From assembly GCF_963576615.1 (NCBI RefSeq), contig NC_088712.1:14080541-14144540 (forward strand): DNA of 64,000 nt. Reading direction: 5' to 3'. How positions within the stretch are numbered: position 1 is the first letter of the stretch; every line of letters begins with the position of its first letter. The notes under the pieces are model-generated. The model was given only the letters and a program-made list of their open reading frames with translations, was not told the origin of the DNA and searched no databases. Shown here piece after piece: positions 1 to 11,400 of this stretch. Source of the DNA: Watersipora subatra. Lineage: Eukaryota > Bryozoa > Gymnolaemata > Cheilostomatida > Watersiporidae. The translations under genes were made by a program, and so were the position numbers.

Positions 1-1200
1 TATACAGTAGTTTCTGCCTCGATACCCGAAAAGGTATACAAAGAGCTAATTGTGCCACTCCATTGACAGCAAATAAATTCTATGACGACGTGTCATCAAA
101 AGACATAGTCTGAGATCTGCATAAATATTTCAGTATTTTAGGTTACGATAATCGAACTCTTTCCTCACAACAAGTGTATTTGGTGTGTGTTAAATTTCTT
201 TACGGATTTATACATGATAACTCCAAGCTTATTGAAGCAAATAAACGTTTATTGCACAACCCATTTCACACTAAACAAGTCAACTTTTTTTCACATAAAA
301 CTTTCTAACAAAATTTTACAGTACCCTAAATCTACCATCACCTTGTTTAAAAAGTCAGTAGGTTATAGACTTACCTACTGACTTACCTGGTTTTACCTAC
401 TAAAAAACATGTATACATAATATGTTATATGTTACGTATACACGTTTATCTTTATATTATATACAAATATAACTGTTTTATATTTATATACAATATAGAA
501 ATCAGTTAAAGTTAGCTAGTTTATATATTATATTAAATAATTATAACATATATATATGACTTTATACATGTATACAAATAACTCGCTTTTTTATCAAGTA
601 AAAAAGCTAGTTTGTTACTCAATTGTGGGCATCAACAAACCTGGAATCAAATGACAAATGTTGACATTTATCAATCATCCCTATATTGAGCATAACTTTT
701 ATGGCTGTACCATATTAGTTCATACAAACCAATTCTGACTACTTTTCATTTTAATAAAATTGGTAATCTTTCCTAGTATTTTATTAACACTATGGTTGAG
801 TTAATTTATTATTACAGTTTTGGCGTTGTCTGTTATCATCTTATCTCTCTAGTCACTTTTATTTTTCTATACCTTCTCCAAAAATACTAAAATAAATATC
901 CTTTACTTAAAAAATCAATTCAAATCAAGCGTATCAAAGACTTGTAGGGAAATTTTATTTGCTGTTACAAACAATTAATCTTGTCATATCATATTATACT
1001 ACATTATATATCACTGTACTAATTTATATTAAATGTACTAACAAATCTGTATTACCACAGATTTTTGTTTTCATTTGTTATATTATTATAATGTATATAA
1101 TAATATAACATATGAAACATATAATATTGTACATTATATAGCATATAATATTATATGTTATATAATATATTAAATATTATATTATACATAATATTTAATG
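1..1200. other. AT-rich stretch, no gene recognised
   Basis: No exon or RNA gene could be supported. Positions 415-560 and 1010-1200 are runs of TATA/ATAT-like words. If the tropomyosin-like gene has upstream exons in the window they would lie in 1-5332, but no coiled-coil-coding segment with splice sites was seen. Confidence 0.5.
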
Positions 1201-1208
1201 AGTGCCTT

Positions 1209-1420
1209 GACAGTCTGGTGCACCATAAGAGATCATCATGTTTAATACATTTATTCAGGATGTAGCTAAGGAGTAAAGTAGTGCAGACGGTAGCATGCCT
1301 GGTGACTAAGCTGGGTCTTTGAGTTTGAATCCCGCATATGCAATCTTTTTTCCCAACTAATAATCATAGCTTCTACAAGACGAAAAACGGATATGGTTCT
1401 TTTTCTAGTAAAGATTTTAT
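1209..1420 (+). mobile_element. Repeat with tRNA-like module, relative of the Helitron-like element at 33386
   Basis: The stretch from the cagtctggtgc word through a tRNA-like B-box (gagtttgaatcccgc, near 1321-1335) to a gcaatcttttttcc tail parallels 33450-33630, which lies inside a Helitron-like element. It is probably a diverged copy of the same non-autonomous element. Its own ends could not be fixed in the AT-rich flanks. Confidence 0.4.
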
Positions 1421-1560
1421 GATATTATATAATTCCTCTTGATTTTTTCTTTGTAAAATTTAAATTGTATAGTTGTTCAATATGTTCTGTCATTTTGGTA
1501 AAAATTTCTGTCAAAGATTTTTACCAGATGAGATTTATTTTAGTATATATTTATTTATTA

Positions 1561-2103
1561 TTTAGATTTATTTTAGTATGAATATATGTAAAGAATATAA
1601 AGAATATATAAAGTATATCTCAAGAACTAGTAAAATAGATTTTACTAAAATATATTCACGCTATAATTTATTTCTTGCTTGGACTAATCGTCAGGCTCTA
1701 GAAAGAGATCAAAGTAACTTAACCTCAGAAGATTGTAACTGCAGGACTTCAGATATTCTAATTATTTTCTAGTTTACCCTAAGCTTAGATTTGATTGGAC
1801 AACTTATTATTAACTAAATGCAATAATAATATTAACTTTTGTAAGTAGTTGATTCAAAATCATAGTATACCTTAAAACCTTTATTTGTGTGCCACGGCTC
1901 TACTTTTCAACATTTCCTTCTGCTGGCATTCTATTAGAGGTAGCACTCAAATAGAGATTTTACAGTAATAAGGCGACAATATTAAAAGTATTAATTTTTT
2001 AAGTTGGGTTGTGACCATGTGTGGCCCATCCTTGCAAACATTGGTTGATTAGATTTATATAAGCACGCTTTGGGAGCTTCCAATTGGTGGTCCCGTGGCC
2101 ACC
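1561..2103. other. No gene recognised
   Basis: The 64-residue open frame at 1578-1772 has no recognisable domain and AT-driven composition. Words near 1918-1970 (gcattctattagaggt, attttacagtaat) recur near 39857-39882, so part of this stretch is an old dispersed repeat. Confidence 0.4.
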
Positions 2104-2330
2104 TCATGAGAAACGCCTGCTCAAGGCTGTCAGATTAGCTGTAAGGGACACCTGTTGAAGGCTGTCAGATCAGCTTCAAAGGACACCTACAAAAGGCTAT
2201 CAGATTCCATCAAGGGACACTTGCTCAAGGCTGTCAGATTAGCTGTTAGAGACACTTGCTCAAGGCTGTCAGATTAGTCTGACAGTCATTTGCAAGTGGC
2301 TGTCAAACATACGCAAAACTCCTTTGCTAG
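2104..2330. repeat. Minisatellite, unit about 35 bp
   Basis: About six imperfect copies of a unit built on 'aaggctgtcagattagct' followed by 'gggacac.tgctc'. The last copy carries a small inverted repeat (ctgtcagattagtctgacag). It is non-coding. Confidence 0.75.
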
Positions 2331-3654
2331 GCTATTAAATAGAGCATGATTTTTTGGTTTATCTCATGTTTATTATTGCTTCCCTCTGCTGTCATTCATT
2401 ACTGTGGCCAGACATCAACATTACTTATGTTTAGAGAGTTTATGTTAATTTCATGGGCTCATCTGTTAGCTTTGTTACACGAACCACTCAAGGGCGCCAT
2501 CCAATACTAGATCTAGGAGAGTCACTGAATTAGTAAAGCCCTACACAAGGCGGACAAGTGACGCACAAGTTATGTGAGGGAAGGCTATTATAGCATTAAC
2601 TAGACTTGCAGATAACCCATAAATACCAGCTATTACTAGCGCCTGACGTAATATCATGCATGCACAATGAGAACCTTGATGCATCTCCTTCCTGTCTTTG
2701 TGCAATAAGCTAATGAATAGAAAAAGATTTCACAGCATTCCTAAAGAAACCATGCGCCTACGATCAGAGTTGGTTAGTAATAACTAAAAAAAGCTTACTA
2801 GTAAACCAGACTAACATAATATGTTAGTCTGGTCTATATTAATTATTATGTTAATATAATACTATATATAATACAATATTAATATATTATTGTATTATGT
2901 GAATAATTACAAATAATATCACATAATATTAACATAATATTATATATTTTATATAATATACATAATATAATATATATATTATATATATAATATATATAAG
3001 TATATATAATATTATATATAATTATATATAATATAATATTAATTTAATATTATATAATAATATAATATTAATATAATATTATATATAAGTATATATAATA
3101 TAATTATATAATATAAAATATTAATAATATTATATTAACGACTATATTATGGTCATTAATCATCAGAGTGAGTTAGTTCTAGACAACTCTGTAGCAGGTA
3201 ACAAATTCATCATCTGGTTTGTTTTACTTTTGTGAAAAATGTTTAAAAATAATGTAAAAAAGTTTAGCTTTATTTTGGGTAGCTTACACAATAAAAGATG
3301 AAACTCGTTTTGACTCTACTTGTGACATCAAGCTAAAAAAGAACAACAATAATTGAGGTTTGAACTTGGGCACTTACATGTGCATTCGACTAGCGAAAGT
3401 TTTGTTTAAGCATTACAGAAAGTCATTGTTATAAAACTTTGTTAAGATATAATCTGTTTTAGCATGCGGTTTTTGTGGTGGGTATTTTCCTTAATTCACA
3501 ATAGCAAACTTCTGTTTTAAAAATGTACCTTACCTACCTCGAGCTCTAATTGATGAATTTATCATAAAATAAGCTGGTCAATGGGAAGCTAATTCTAGCA
3601 AACCCATTTTATACATTTATTACTAGGGAGCTGAAACGACAGAAAAAAAAACTT
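2331..3654. other. No gene recognised; AT array inside
   Basis: 2815-3150 is a dense array of palindromic ATAT/TATA words. 3330-3420 contains a tRNA-like B-box in reverse orientation (ggtttgaacttggg) and may be a worn SINE. Nothing else was recognised. Confidence 0.4.
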
Positions 3655-3860
3655 TGCTATAATGAGAGCCGTGTGAGTTTCTCCGTCGGTTCAAAGCCAC
3701 GATTAGATGTTGAGAAAAAGATTGCATCACACAGGTTTAAAACCTGTAGCATCCAACTTTGTCATCAGGCACACTATCTCCCTGTGCTAATCATGCACCT
3801 CTATGGCTTTTGTGAATAATTGTGCATACATCTTGTAGTTGCATTTTATTGGGTAAAGGA
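3655..3860 (-). mobile_element. tRNA-derived SINE, tRNA head on the minus strand
   Basis: It starts with ctataatgagagccgtg, continues with the family motif 'gttgagaaaaagattgcatcacacagg', and has a B-box complement (aggtttaaaacctgt) and an aataattgtgcatac tail. The same order of motifs recurs at 16603, 22890, 23736, 30530, 30750 and 30948. The tRNA-like part reads on the minus strand. Confidence 0.55.
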
Positions 3861-3967
3861 TAATCATCACTAAATATGATGCTACATAACCTTTTTTGTT
3901 TAATGTAAACATGAAAGTACTGTACAAAATCAATTTATACAGTTTTCAGCAACAGCACTTATAGATT

Positions 3968-4412
3968 AACTTTCACAAAAATATTAGTTGGTTTCATCAG
4001 AAATTATCAGTATTTTTCTATCATTTGCGATTTTTTTTATTTTTGAGATGGTCTGACTGCCAGGATGTTTTAAAATTAAAATTGATAAAACTTGATTGTG
4101 CTTAAAATGGTCAGATCAAATTAAAGTGTGATATTATGTCTATAGTTGCAAAGAGATCGACTAAATAGATATGCGTAATGCTAAAACTAGAATGAAATAG
4201 TCAATATTACTAGCAGCGATAGGACTTAGTGACTCCATTTTGCCCGTATTTTTTTTGAGCACTTTAATCTCAATCAAATTTTTTTATTTCAATCTTGAAA
4301 TATCCTGGCTGTCAGACTAACTCTAACACAAAAAACAATTGCAAATGATAGAAAAATACCGTTAATTTTTTATAAAATCTACAAAAATTTTGTGCAAGCT
4401 CATCTTTAAGGC
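3968..4412. mobile_element. Palindromic MITE, copy 1
   Basis: The two halves are inverted copies: the left holds 'tctgactgccaggatgttt' and the right 'atcctggctgtcagactaa', and the outer arms 'tcagtatttttctatcattt' and 'aaatgatagaaaaataccg' also pair. Other copies lie at 32288 and 48880, with half-copies at 44385 and 54885. It has no coding capacity. Confidence 0.65.
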
Positions 4413-4504
4413 TCTGTCATTGATCAGCCGCTTTCCACGTGCATAAGAGCTATATTTATGAGATGTGGGAATTGTGTTTGCATTCCAATTATGTAAATGT
4501 TGAA

Positions 4505-4965
4505 ATTATAGAAACATTTGGGTAATTACAGTAATAATTATAGACGAATTATGGTTATGGTTATTATGTTATGGAATATTATGGTGGTTATTGTGACAAT
4601 TGTCAAAAAATAATGGTAGTTATTAAAGCAATTGTACAAGAATTACCGTAATTATGAAAAAAATGGTAGAATAATTACAGTAGCTATTACAACAATTATA
4701 GACGAATTACGGTAGCTATTGCAACAATTATAGAAGAATTACGGTAGCTATTGCAAAAAATGTAGAAGAATTATTGTAGTTAAGGAAAAATTTGTAGAAT
4801 AATTACGGTAGCTTTTGCAACAATTATAGAAGAATTACTGTAGATATTGTAACAATTATAAAAGAATTACAGTAGCTATTGCAAAAATTCTAAAAGAGCT
4901 ACAGTAGCTATTGCAAAAATTGAGAAGAATTAAGGTAGTTATTGCAATAGTTTAGGTAGCCATTG
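4505..4965. repeat. Minisatellite, 32-bp unit
   Basis: Tandem copies of a 32-bp unit containing 'gaagaattacggtagctatt' then 'gcaacaattata'. About ten copies are clear between 4640 and 4945, more degenerate to the left, where single-base and indel variants accumulate. Confidence 0.8.
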
Positions 4966-5332
4966 ACATGTGTGTACTTCGTCATAGAGTCCATGTCTGC
5001 AGTTTCTATGAGCTTGGCTCTATGATGCATCTTTAAAAATTTTGACCCGAGGTTTCCATGTTTAATGCTGGTTGGCTATGAGAACTAACATTGATAGGAC
5101 AAAAAAATTGCATAAGCCAGTTCATCCATCAATCACCATTAAATCAATACGGTAACTAAACCTTGACGGCTTATTGTTTTTGGCATATTGTAGGAGATAA
5201 CTCCTAATTCATGTGTACATGTGTAACTCAACACCCACCTATAAAAAATATTCTCATTTAGTAGTAGATTGTGTTCAAACGTAATGAAATCAATGAAAGA
5301 GACCGTGACATCTCAGAGTTTTGTTTCTGTAG

Positions 5333-5450
5333 GCTCAAGAATGATGCAGCCGATGCCAACGACAGAGCTGAGCATCTGGAGCAGTCGCTAAAAGAGAAAA
5401 CAGACCTGTTAGAGGCAGAAACTACTAGAAGGGAAGAAGTAGAGAGAAAG
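5333..5450 (+). CDS. Tropomyosin-like gene, exon A
   Basis: Acceptor tttgtttctgtag precedes 5333 and donor GTAAAG starts at 5451. The exon takes two bases of its first codon from upstream and ends on a codon boundary (phase 0). It encodes 39 residues starting LKNDAADANDRAEHLEQ and ending REEVERK, with hydrophobic a/d positions and no helix breakers. Confidence 0.65.
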
Positions 5451-8400
5451 GTAAAGCTGGCTCTAGATTGAGTGGTCATTAGGAGAGATTGCATGGGAAG
5501 TTTTTAAAGTCGTAAATAGGTCAACTACTGCTGCCTAAAAGTACAGCCACGCGTGCCGATTTTTTCATTGGTTCTGACAGCAATCACGAAATGAACGCAA
5601 AACACAAAACTGCTTGGCCAAAATCCTCAGAATTGTCATAGCTGTGCATGCACACCAAAATCATTGACGAAAAGCTTTTAATTGACTAAACAAATTATTT
5701 GCGAGCAGGATTGTAGCTAGCCTGTCTTGACAAACTGTTGTTTTTTGCGGAGTTGTCCCCCGTCGAGCAGGCTAGCAACACGACAGATTGTCACAAGACG
5801 TACGGCACCTGATGCAGCAGCTGCACTTATAGGGAGTTATTCTATTTTGTCTATGCGGCTTGGTTGCGATTATATGTCGGTCGCTCCATTGGTAATCATA
5901 ACGGATTTTGCACAGAAAATTTATGTAGAAAATAATAAGATTACAACGTTTAACCAAAGACCAGTGTCTGTGGTAAACTTTAGTAGAATTTACGAATAAA
6001 ATAAATTGAAAATAAAATCAATAAGAACAAATAAAACTGACTGATACAAAAATAGAAATAAAACTGACTCAGCGCACAAATAACGACATGTTTAGTCGCT
6101 GCTGTTGCCTAAGTTCTCAAGTTCTACTAAAGTTTACCGCAGAGACTAGTCGCTGGTTAAACGTACTTATTTTAATTTTTCTACATAAATTTTTTGCGGT
6201 AAATCCATTTTGATTACCAATGGAGCGTCCGACATAACATCGCAACCAAGCCGCATAGACGGAAGAGAACAACTCCCTATAAGTGCAGCTGATGCATCAG
6301 GTCCAGTACGTCTTGTGACAAGCTGTTGTGTAGCTCGCTTGCTTGACGGGGGACAACTCCACAAAAACAACAGTTTGTCAAGACAGGCTAGATTCTAGCA
6401 GCTTTTACGATTTATATGGTCCAAAGCACATAACGCGACACGCAAGAAAAATGCTAAGGCAGTTTTTTATTGTAAATACGATGCAATCAATTTGATTGCA
6501 CTAAAGATGGCAACTTTGCTGCTAAAAGCTTGTTATTATTAAAAAATAATACAATTCGTAGCCATAGTGTCCAAACGATATAAAAATTGGCTATAGCACA
6601 ATTTAGGCAGTTGCATTGTGTATACTATGTTAAACTGCATTGGTACTTTTATTGTGTGTCGTGATACGTGTCTTGGACTATACCAATGCTACGATCGTGC
6701 TCGCTAGTAATTTGTTTAGCCAATTAAAAGCGTTTCGTCGACTTTTTCGATGTTCCTGCACAGCGCTGACAATTTTGTGAATTTTGGCCAAATAATTCTG
6801 TTTTGTTCATTCATTTTGTGATTTTGGTCAGAACCAACGAAAAAATCGGCAGATGTGGGCGTACCTTAAAGGTTGACTTGCAACAAAATTCAAATTACCG
6901 TTATTTGATATGAAAAGATTCACCATGTCTTACTCTGTTGTGTTGTAGGTGCAAAATATGTGGAAAGATGATTACAAGCTCTTAAAAGCTCAAAAACAAA
7001 CAGAAAATCGCAGCCACACGAGACCACCGTAGTTTGGATTCCCTTTCCAAAATGGCTCAAATGTGATGTAGTTGTGAGAGATGGTTTCTGTTTACACTTT
7101 CTTGCAACCTTATTCGTCGAAATATTTGTGCAAATATACTTCACGCATTCAATAAAATCATGTCTATTGTTCTTACGCGTCTGTTTTATCGTCATTGTAA
7201 TGGTGTGACTTTTACCACTGATATCTTATAACTTACCGTAAAAAATCGTTAAACTTTTTAACTTTAGCTCGAAGGAGGACATATCATTGTCTGATAATCA
7301 TGATGAGCTTGTTGGTCACCTGTGATAATCGAAAAGCGCTGCAAAAATTATTTGCGAAGTGTTGGGTCACATGATCAGATTACAACTTGACGATTGAATA
7401 ATGCCGAAAAAAAACTGTAAAGTAGCGAGCATCTATATTTGATATGGGGTCTACAGTAAAACCCGAAGTGTTTGTCATAAACTAGTACTACGATAAGTTT
7501 TATATTGAGCTCTTTATTGGTCTTTCAATTCACGTGAGAACATACGTGACAAGACGATAACCAAATTTCGTGGTTACGCCATCGAAATAAAGATATCCCA
7601 ATCTACAGCGGCTTTGCGTTTTTGAGCTTTTAAGAGCTTGTAATCACATTTCCACATATTTGGCACTTGCAACAAAACAGAGTAAGACATGGTGAATCTT
7701 TTGATACCAAATAACTGTAATGTGAATTTTGTTGCAAGTCAACCTTTAAGTTTAGAAGCTAAGATCGAGTGATGGTTAAGTTTGATTGGTTAGTTTGTTT
7801 AATCACTACTGATCTTGGTGTATGATTGGTCAACTTATTATTAGCTTTTACAATTTTCATTGGAGCTTTTACAGAGCCAATTTAGTTGCGTTGTTTACGG
7901 ACTGAATTTATAAAGTTACATATTTGCTAAGATGAAAATGATATATACCTAATATAGCGATATACCAATACATTAATATACTGACATATTAATATGTTAT
8001 ATATATACATATTAATATAATTATATTAGTATATACAATAATATACTTAATATACCAATATAATGATATACCTTTAGATCGGTATATTGCTATATTGATA
8101 TATCGATATAGAAACTAGTGACATCATTTTGTCCTTATTTTTCTTCTAGAGCATTTTAACAAAAATTGATATATCGGTATAGCGATTACTACATCGGTAT
8201 ATAAACACACTGATGTAGTATATACATCAGTGTGTTGATATACACTGATGTATATCAATACACTTTGTGTACATCGGTATATAAGTTCACTGATGTACCG
8301 ATATACTGATATAGTGATATGCTGATATACTAATATACTACTGTAAATTTCGGCAGGTAAGTGGAAAATCGGACATCAAATTTCAAATTTGAAAATCTAT

Positions 8401-11400
8401 CCTAAACCTACACGGCGGTCACGTTTTTTATGAACGAATTCTAGTACAATTTAAATCAAAAAGCCATTGCAAATCAAAATTACATGATATGACATTCAGA
8501 GATTTATTTATAAAATAGTAAAATACTAGTAATCATACTTAACATGAAATGGACCAACCACAAAGTTCCAATCCTCACCGTTCAAATTATCACCGCTAGG
8601 ATGCTCTTTCGGAATAACGCTTGTTTTCTAATTTAATGGCTTTTTATAGTATCTGCCTACAAGCCCACACTTCGGTAAACCATTTGACCATCCGCTATCG
8701 TTCATTCATTCTTTTTCTTGAACATGAATCATGATTCCTAACAGAAATCTGTTTTGCATTATGGCTTTTCTGGTAAAAACGTACATATTATTAAAGTTAC
8801 CATTTTGTTCTATTGGCAAGACAGGCCAATACGATAGTAAAGTACTGTTTTTCGTGCTTCATGGTTGTCAGTAGAACTGTCGTATCCTGTTCTTTTATTA
8901 ACTGTTGTACGTATTTCCGACGGCACAAAAAACATAGGTGCCTTTACTGATGGCGTTTTTTAATACCATTTCTTCAGCTACGCATCGCCCACTTTTGATA
9001 CTGACTGAACTGTTAGCGATCAAACGATTTGAGCCAGAGAAGAGGGTCGAATTATATGACAGGTACATGTTAAAACCACGGTTTTTAGAGCACTAGACTG
9101 CCAGGTGTGTGTCTAAAACGTCACTTGTACATATAATTGCAAGTTGTTCTCACCTTGGGAGGATGACTCTAATTTTGGTTTGTGTTCCACAGCTTCAAAC
9201 TGTGGAAGGAGATGCCTTTTCAACGCAAGAAATTCTTGAAGAAAATATCAAAGAGCTCAAAAACAAGCTTGAAACAGAGGAGAACAAATCTAGTGAACTG
9301 GAACGAGAGGTACCTACTGAACCCAACACTTATTAATTACAAATATAATATAACTCCATGTTTGTTGCTTGAAGCTTATAAAGTGTGATTACTATATCGG
9401 TTCCGAGACCACGACAATAATCTCGCACGGCAAAACACTTGCGGCGCTTGGTTTGGTGGCTTATGTTCACATAAATCGGTGTTGCTAATAATTGCATAAA
9501 AATGGTAGCTTATGAAACCATTTTCAAAATGCTGATCTTCACCTGTACAGAGAATTTTGGGAAGGTTTTGCCTGCGACTTCTTGCGAAAGTTGATCAGCG
9601 CTGACCTCTTGCGTTGACCGCCGACAACAACTGGCCATACTCGGCGCGTAGTTCTCAGTTCACCACCGATAGCTCTGTGATCCTGCCGCAGGTGCTTGCA
9701 GCGTATATGGGAACCAGGCTTAAGAAAAGGCAGATGCTGTGAGCTATGGTATATCATTCACTACAAAGTGGGGAGAAAATATAAAATCTTTTTAGAGATT
9801 TTTAGAGACAATTTTTTTCAACAGTATTATGAAATTGTTAGGAAATTTGTCAAAGAACAACTAATTAAACTTTTGAAATGCAATTTAAAACGCATCAATT
9901 ACATCAATACTTTTATCATATATTTCAATACATCAGAGTCTTGGCTTTCGAATGAGCCTATATTCAATACACAAAAAATAATAGAACCATGAAAAACAGG
10001 GTGTCAAAAGTACGTTCTGCAATAAAAAAACACTTGGTTGTGGTTCCCACAATGTGATGTCATAATTATCATTTAGGCTTACATGTAGGTCGTCGATCCC
10101 TTTCGCTGCCATTGAGGCTGCGCTTTTCTGTGACAATCGGTGCTCTTAAACTCAGTGAGCGCTAATAATAAACTAGGATTCGAGATAATCAACAATGCCC
10201 GGAATCATGCTAACGCCTGACCAATACAAACACATATTCTGAGTCAATAAATTTTGGGTGTTTGCTAGAGTTTGCTTTTTTCATCCTGTCGTTCATTTTA
10301 AACATTTATAGTAATTATTATCAGATTATTTTATATTTATGATTCTAAATGCTTTTTAAATATGGTTATGCTTCAATAAATATACTGTAGTTGATAAAGG
10401 TAATGAAATCACATCGATTAACTTGTGACCTGCAGTGGCGTGGCGTGGCCCTAGGACTATATGTAAACTGCAATTTCGCGAGATCGCGCAATGCTTGAAA
10501 TTAATTATCCTCAGTCGTACCCCTCAACATCACAAAAAAAAGAGAGCTAGTGCATAATATCATCAGGAGAATATAGTGTGGTGCTTGGAATCTGAGCTAT
10601 TTATCATAGAAATAATCTGTACATGGAGAGCTAATGACACTGATTCCTTTGTCATCTTCATTGGTTCTCTGGAGTTGTCCTACTTTTACCTGCCACTAGC
10701 GTCATTATCATCATTATCGTAGTTGATAAATAAGCGGTAAGAGCACACAACACCGAATATGAAAATTGCGACGTCTTACGTATTTTGGGAGCCTATACCA
10801 TTGAAGATTTCTCCGGTAGAGCTCTGGGGAAATCCTATAAACACCAACGAATATCTGCCTCACCATGTCAAACAATGGCTCATTTGAAAGCCAAGATATT
10901 GAAGAACCTGAATAAGCTAAAACAGTACTTATGTAATTGATGTGCTTTAAACTCGACTTAAATGTGTTAGATCTGTTTTATTTCTAGTTTTCATAGCTAA
11001 AGATTTTACACCCAGATAAGCTGAAGTCTGTTAATGTAAACTAAAGTTTTAAGGGGATTCACAAAGACACTGTTCTACTTGACTAGGTGTAGGTTTTGAA
11101 AATTAGGACAAAAAACGTGATATCACTTAAAAAAATTACCTTAAGATAATTTGAGTTAAGGTTGTTTATATGACTGATAAAGGTCCGCTAGATGCTGGCA
11201 TCAAAAAGCATGTTGAGAACTATTGAAATGATTTTGTAGCAAGTAAGTATATTAACACAAACAGTCCATTATAGCCTTAGCTGTCACTTTTAACAATTGG
11301 AGTAGATATGGCTCCATCTATTAATCAAGTGAATTTATTAAAAAATACATTCTGGCAATTCCATACTGTATTATTATATTGTTTTATTAAATTATATGTA

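Noticed and set aside
5727-6398. Four open frames of 61-90 residues sharing peptides
   Set aside because: They mirror each other because the two arms of the foldback element are inverted copies.
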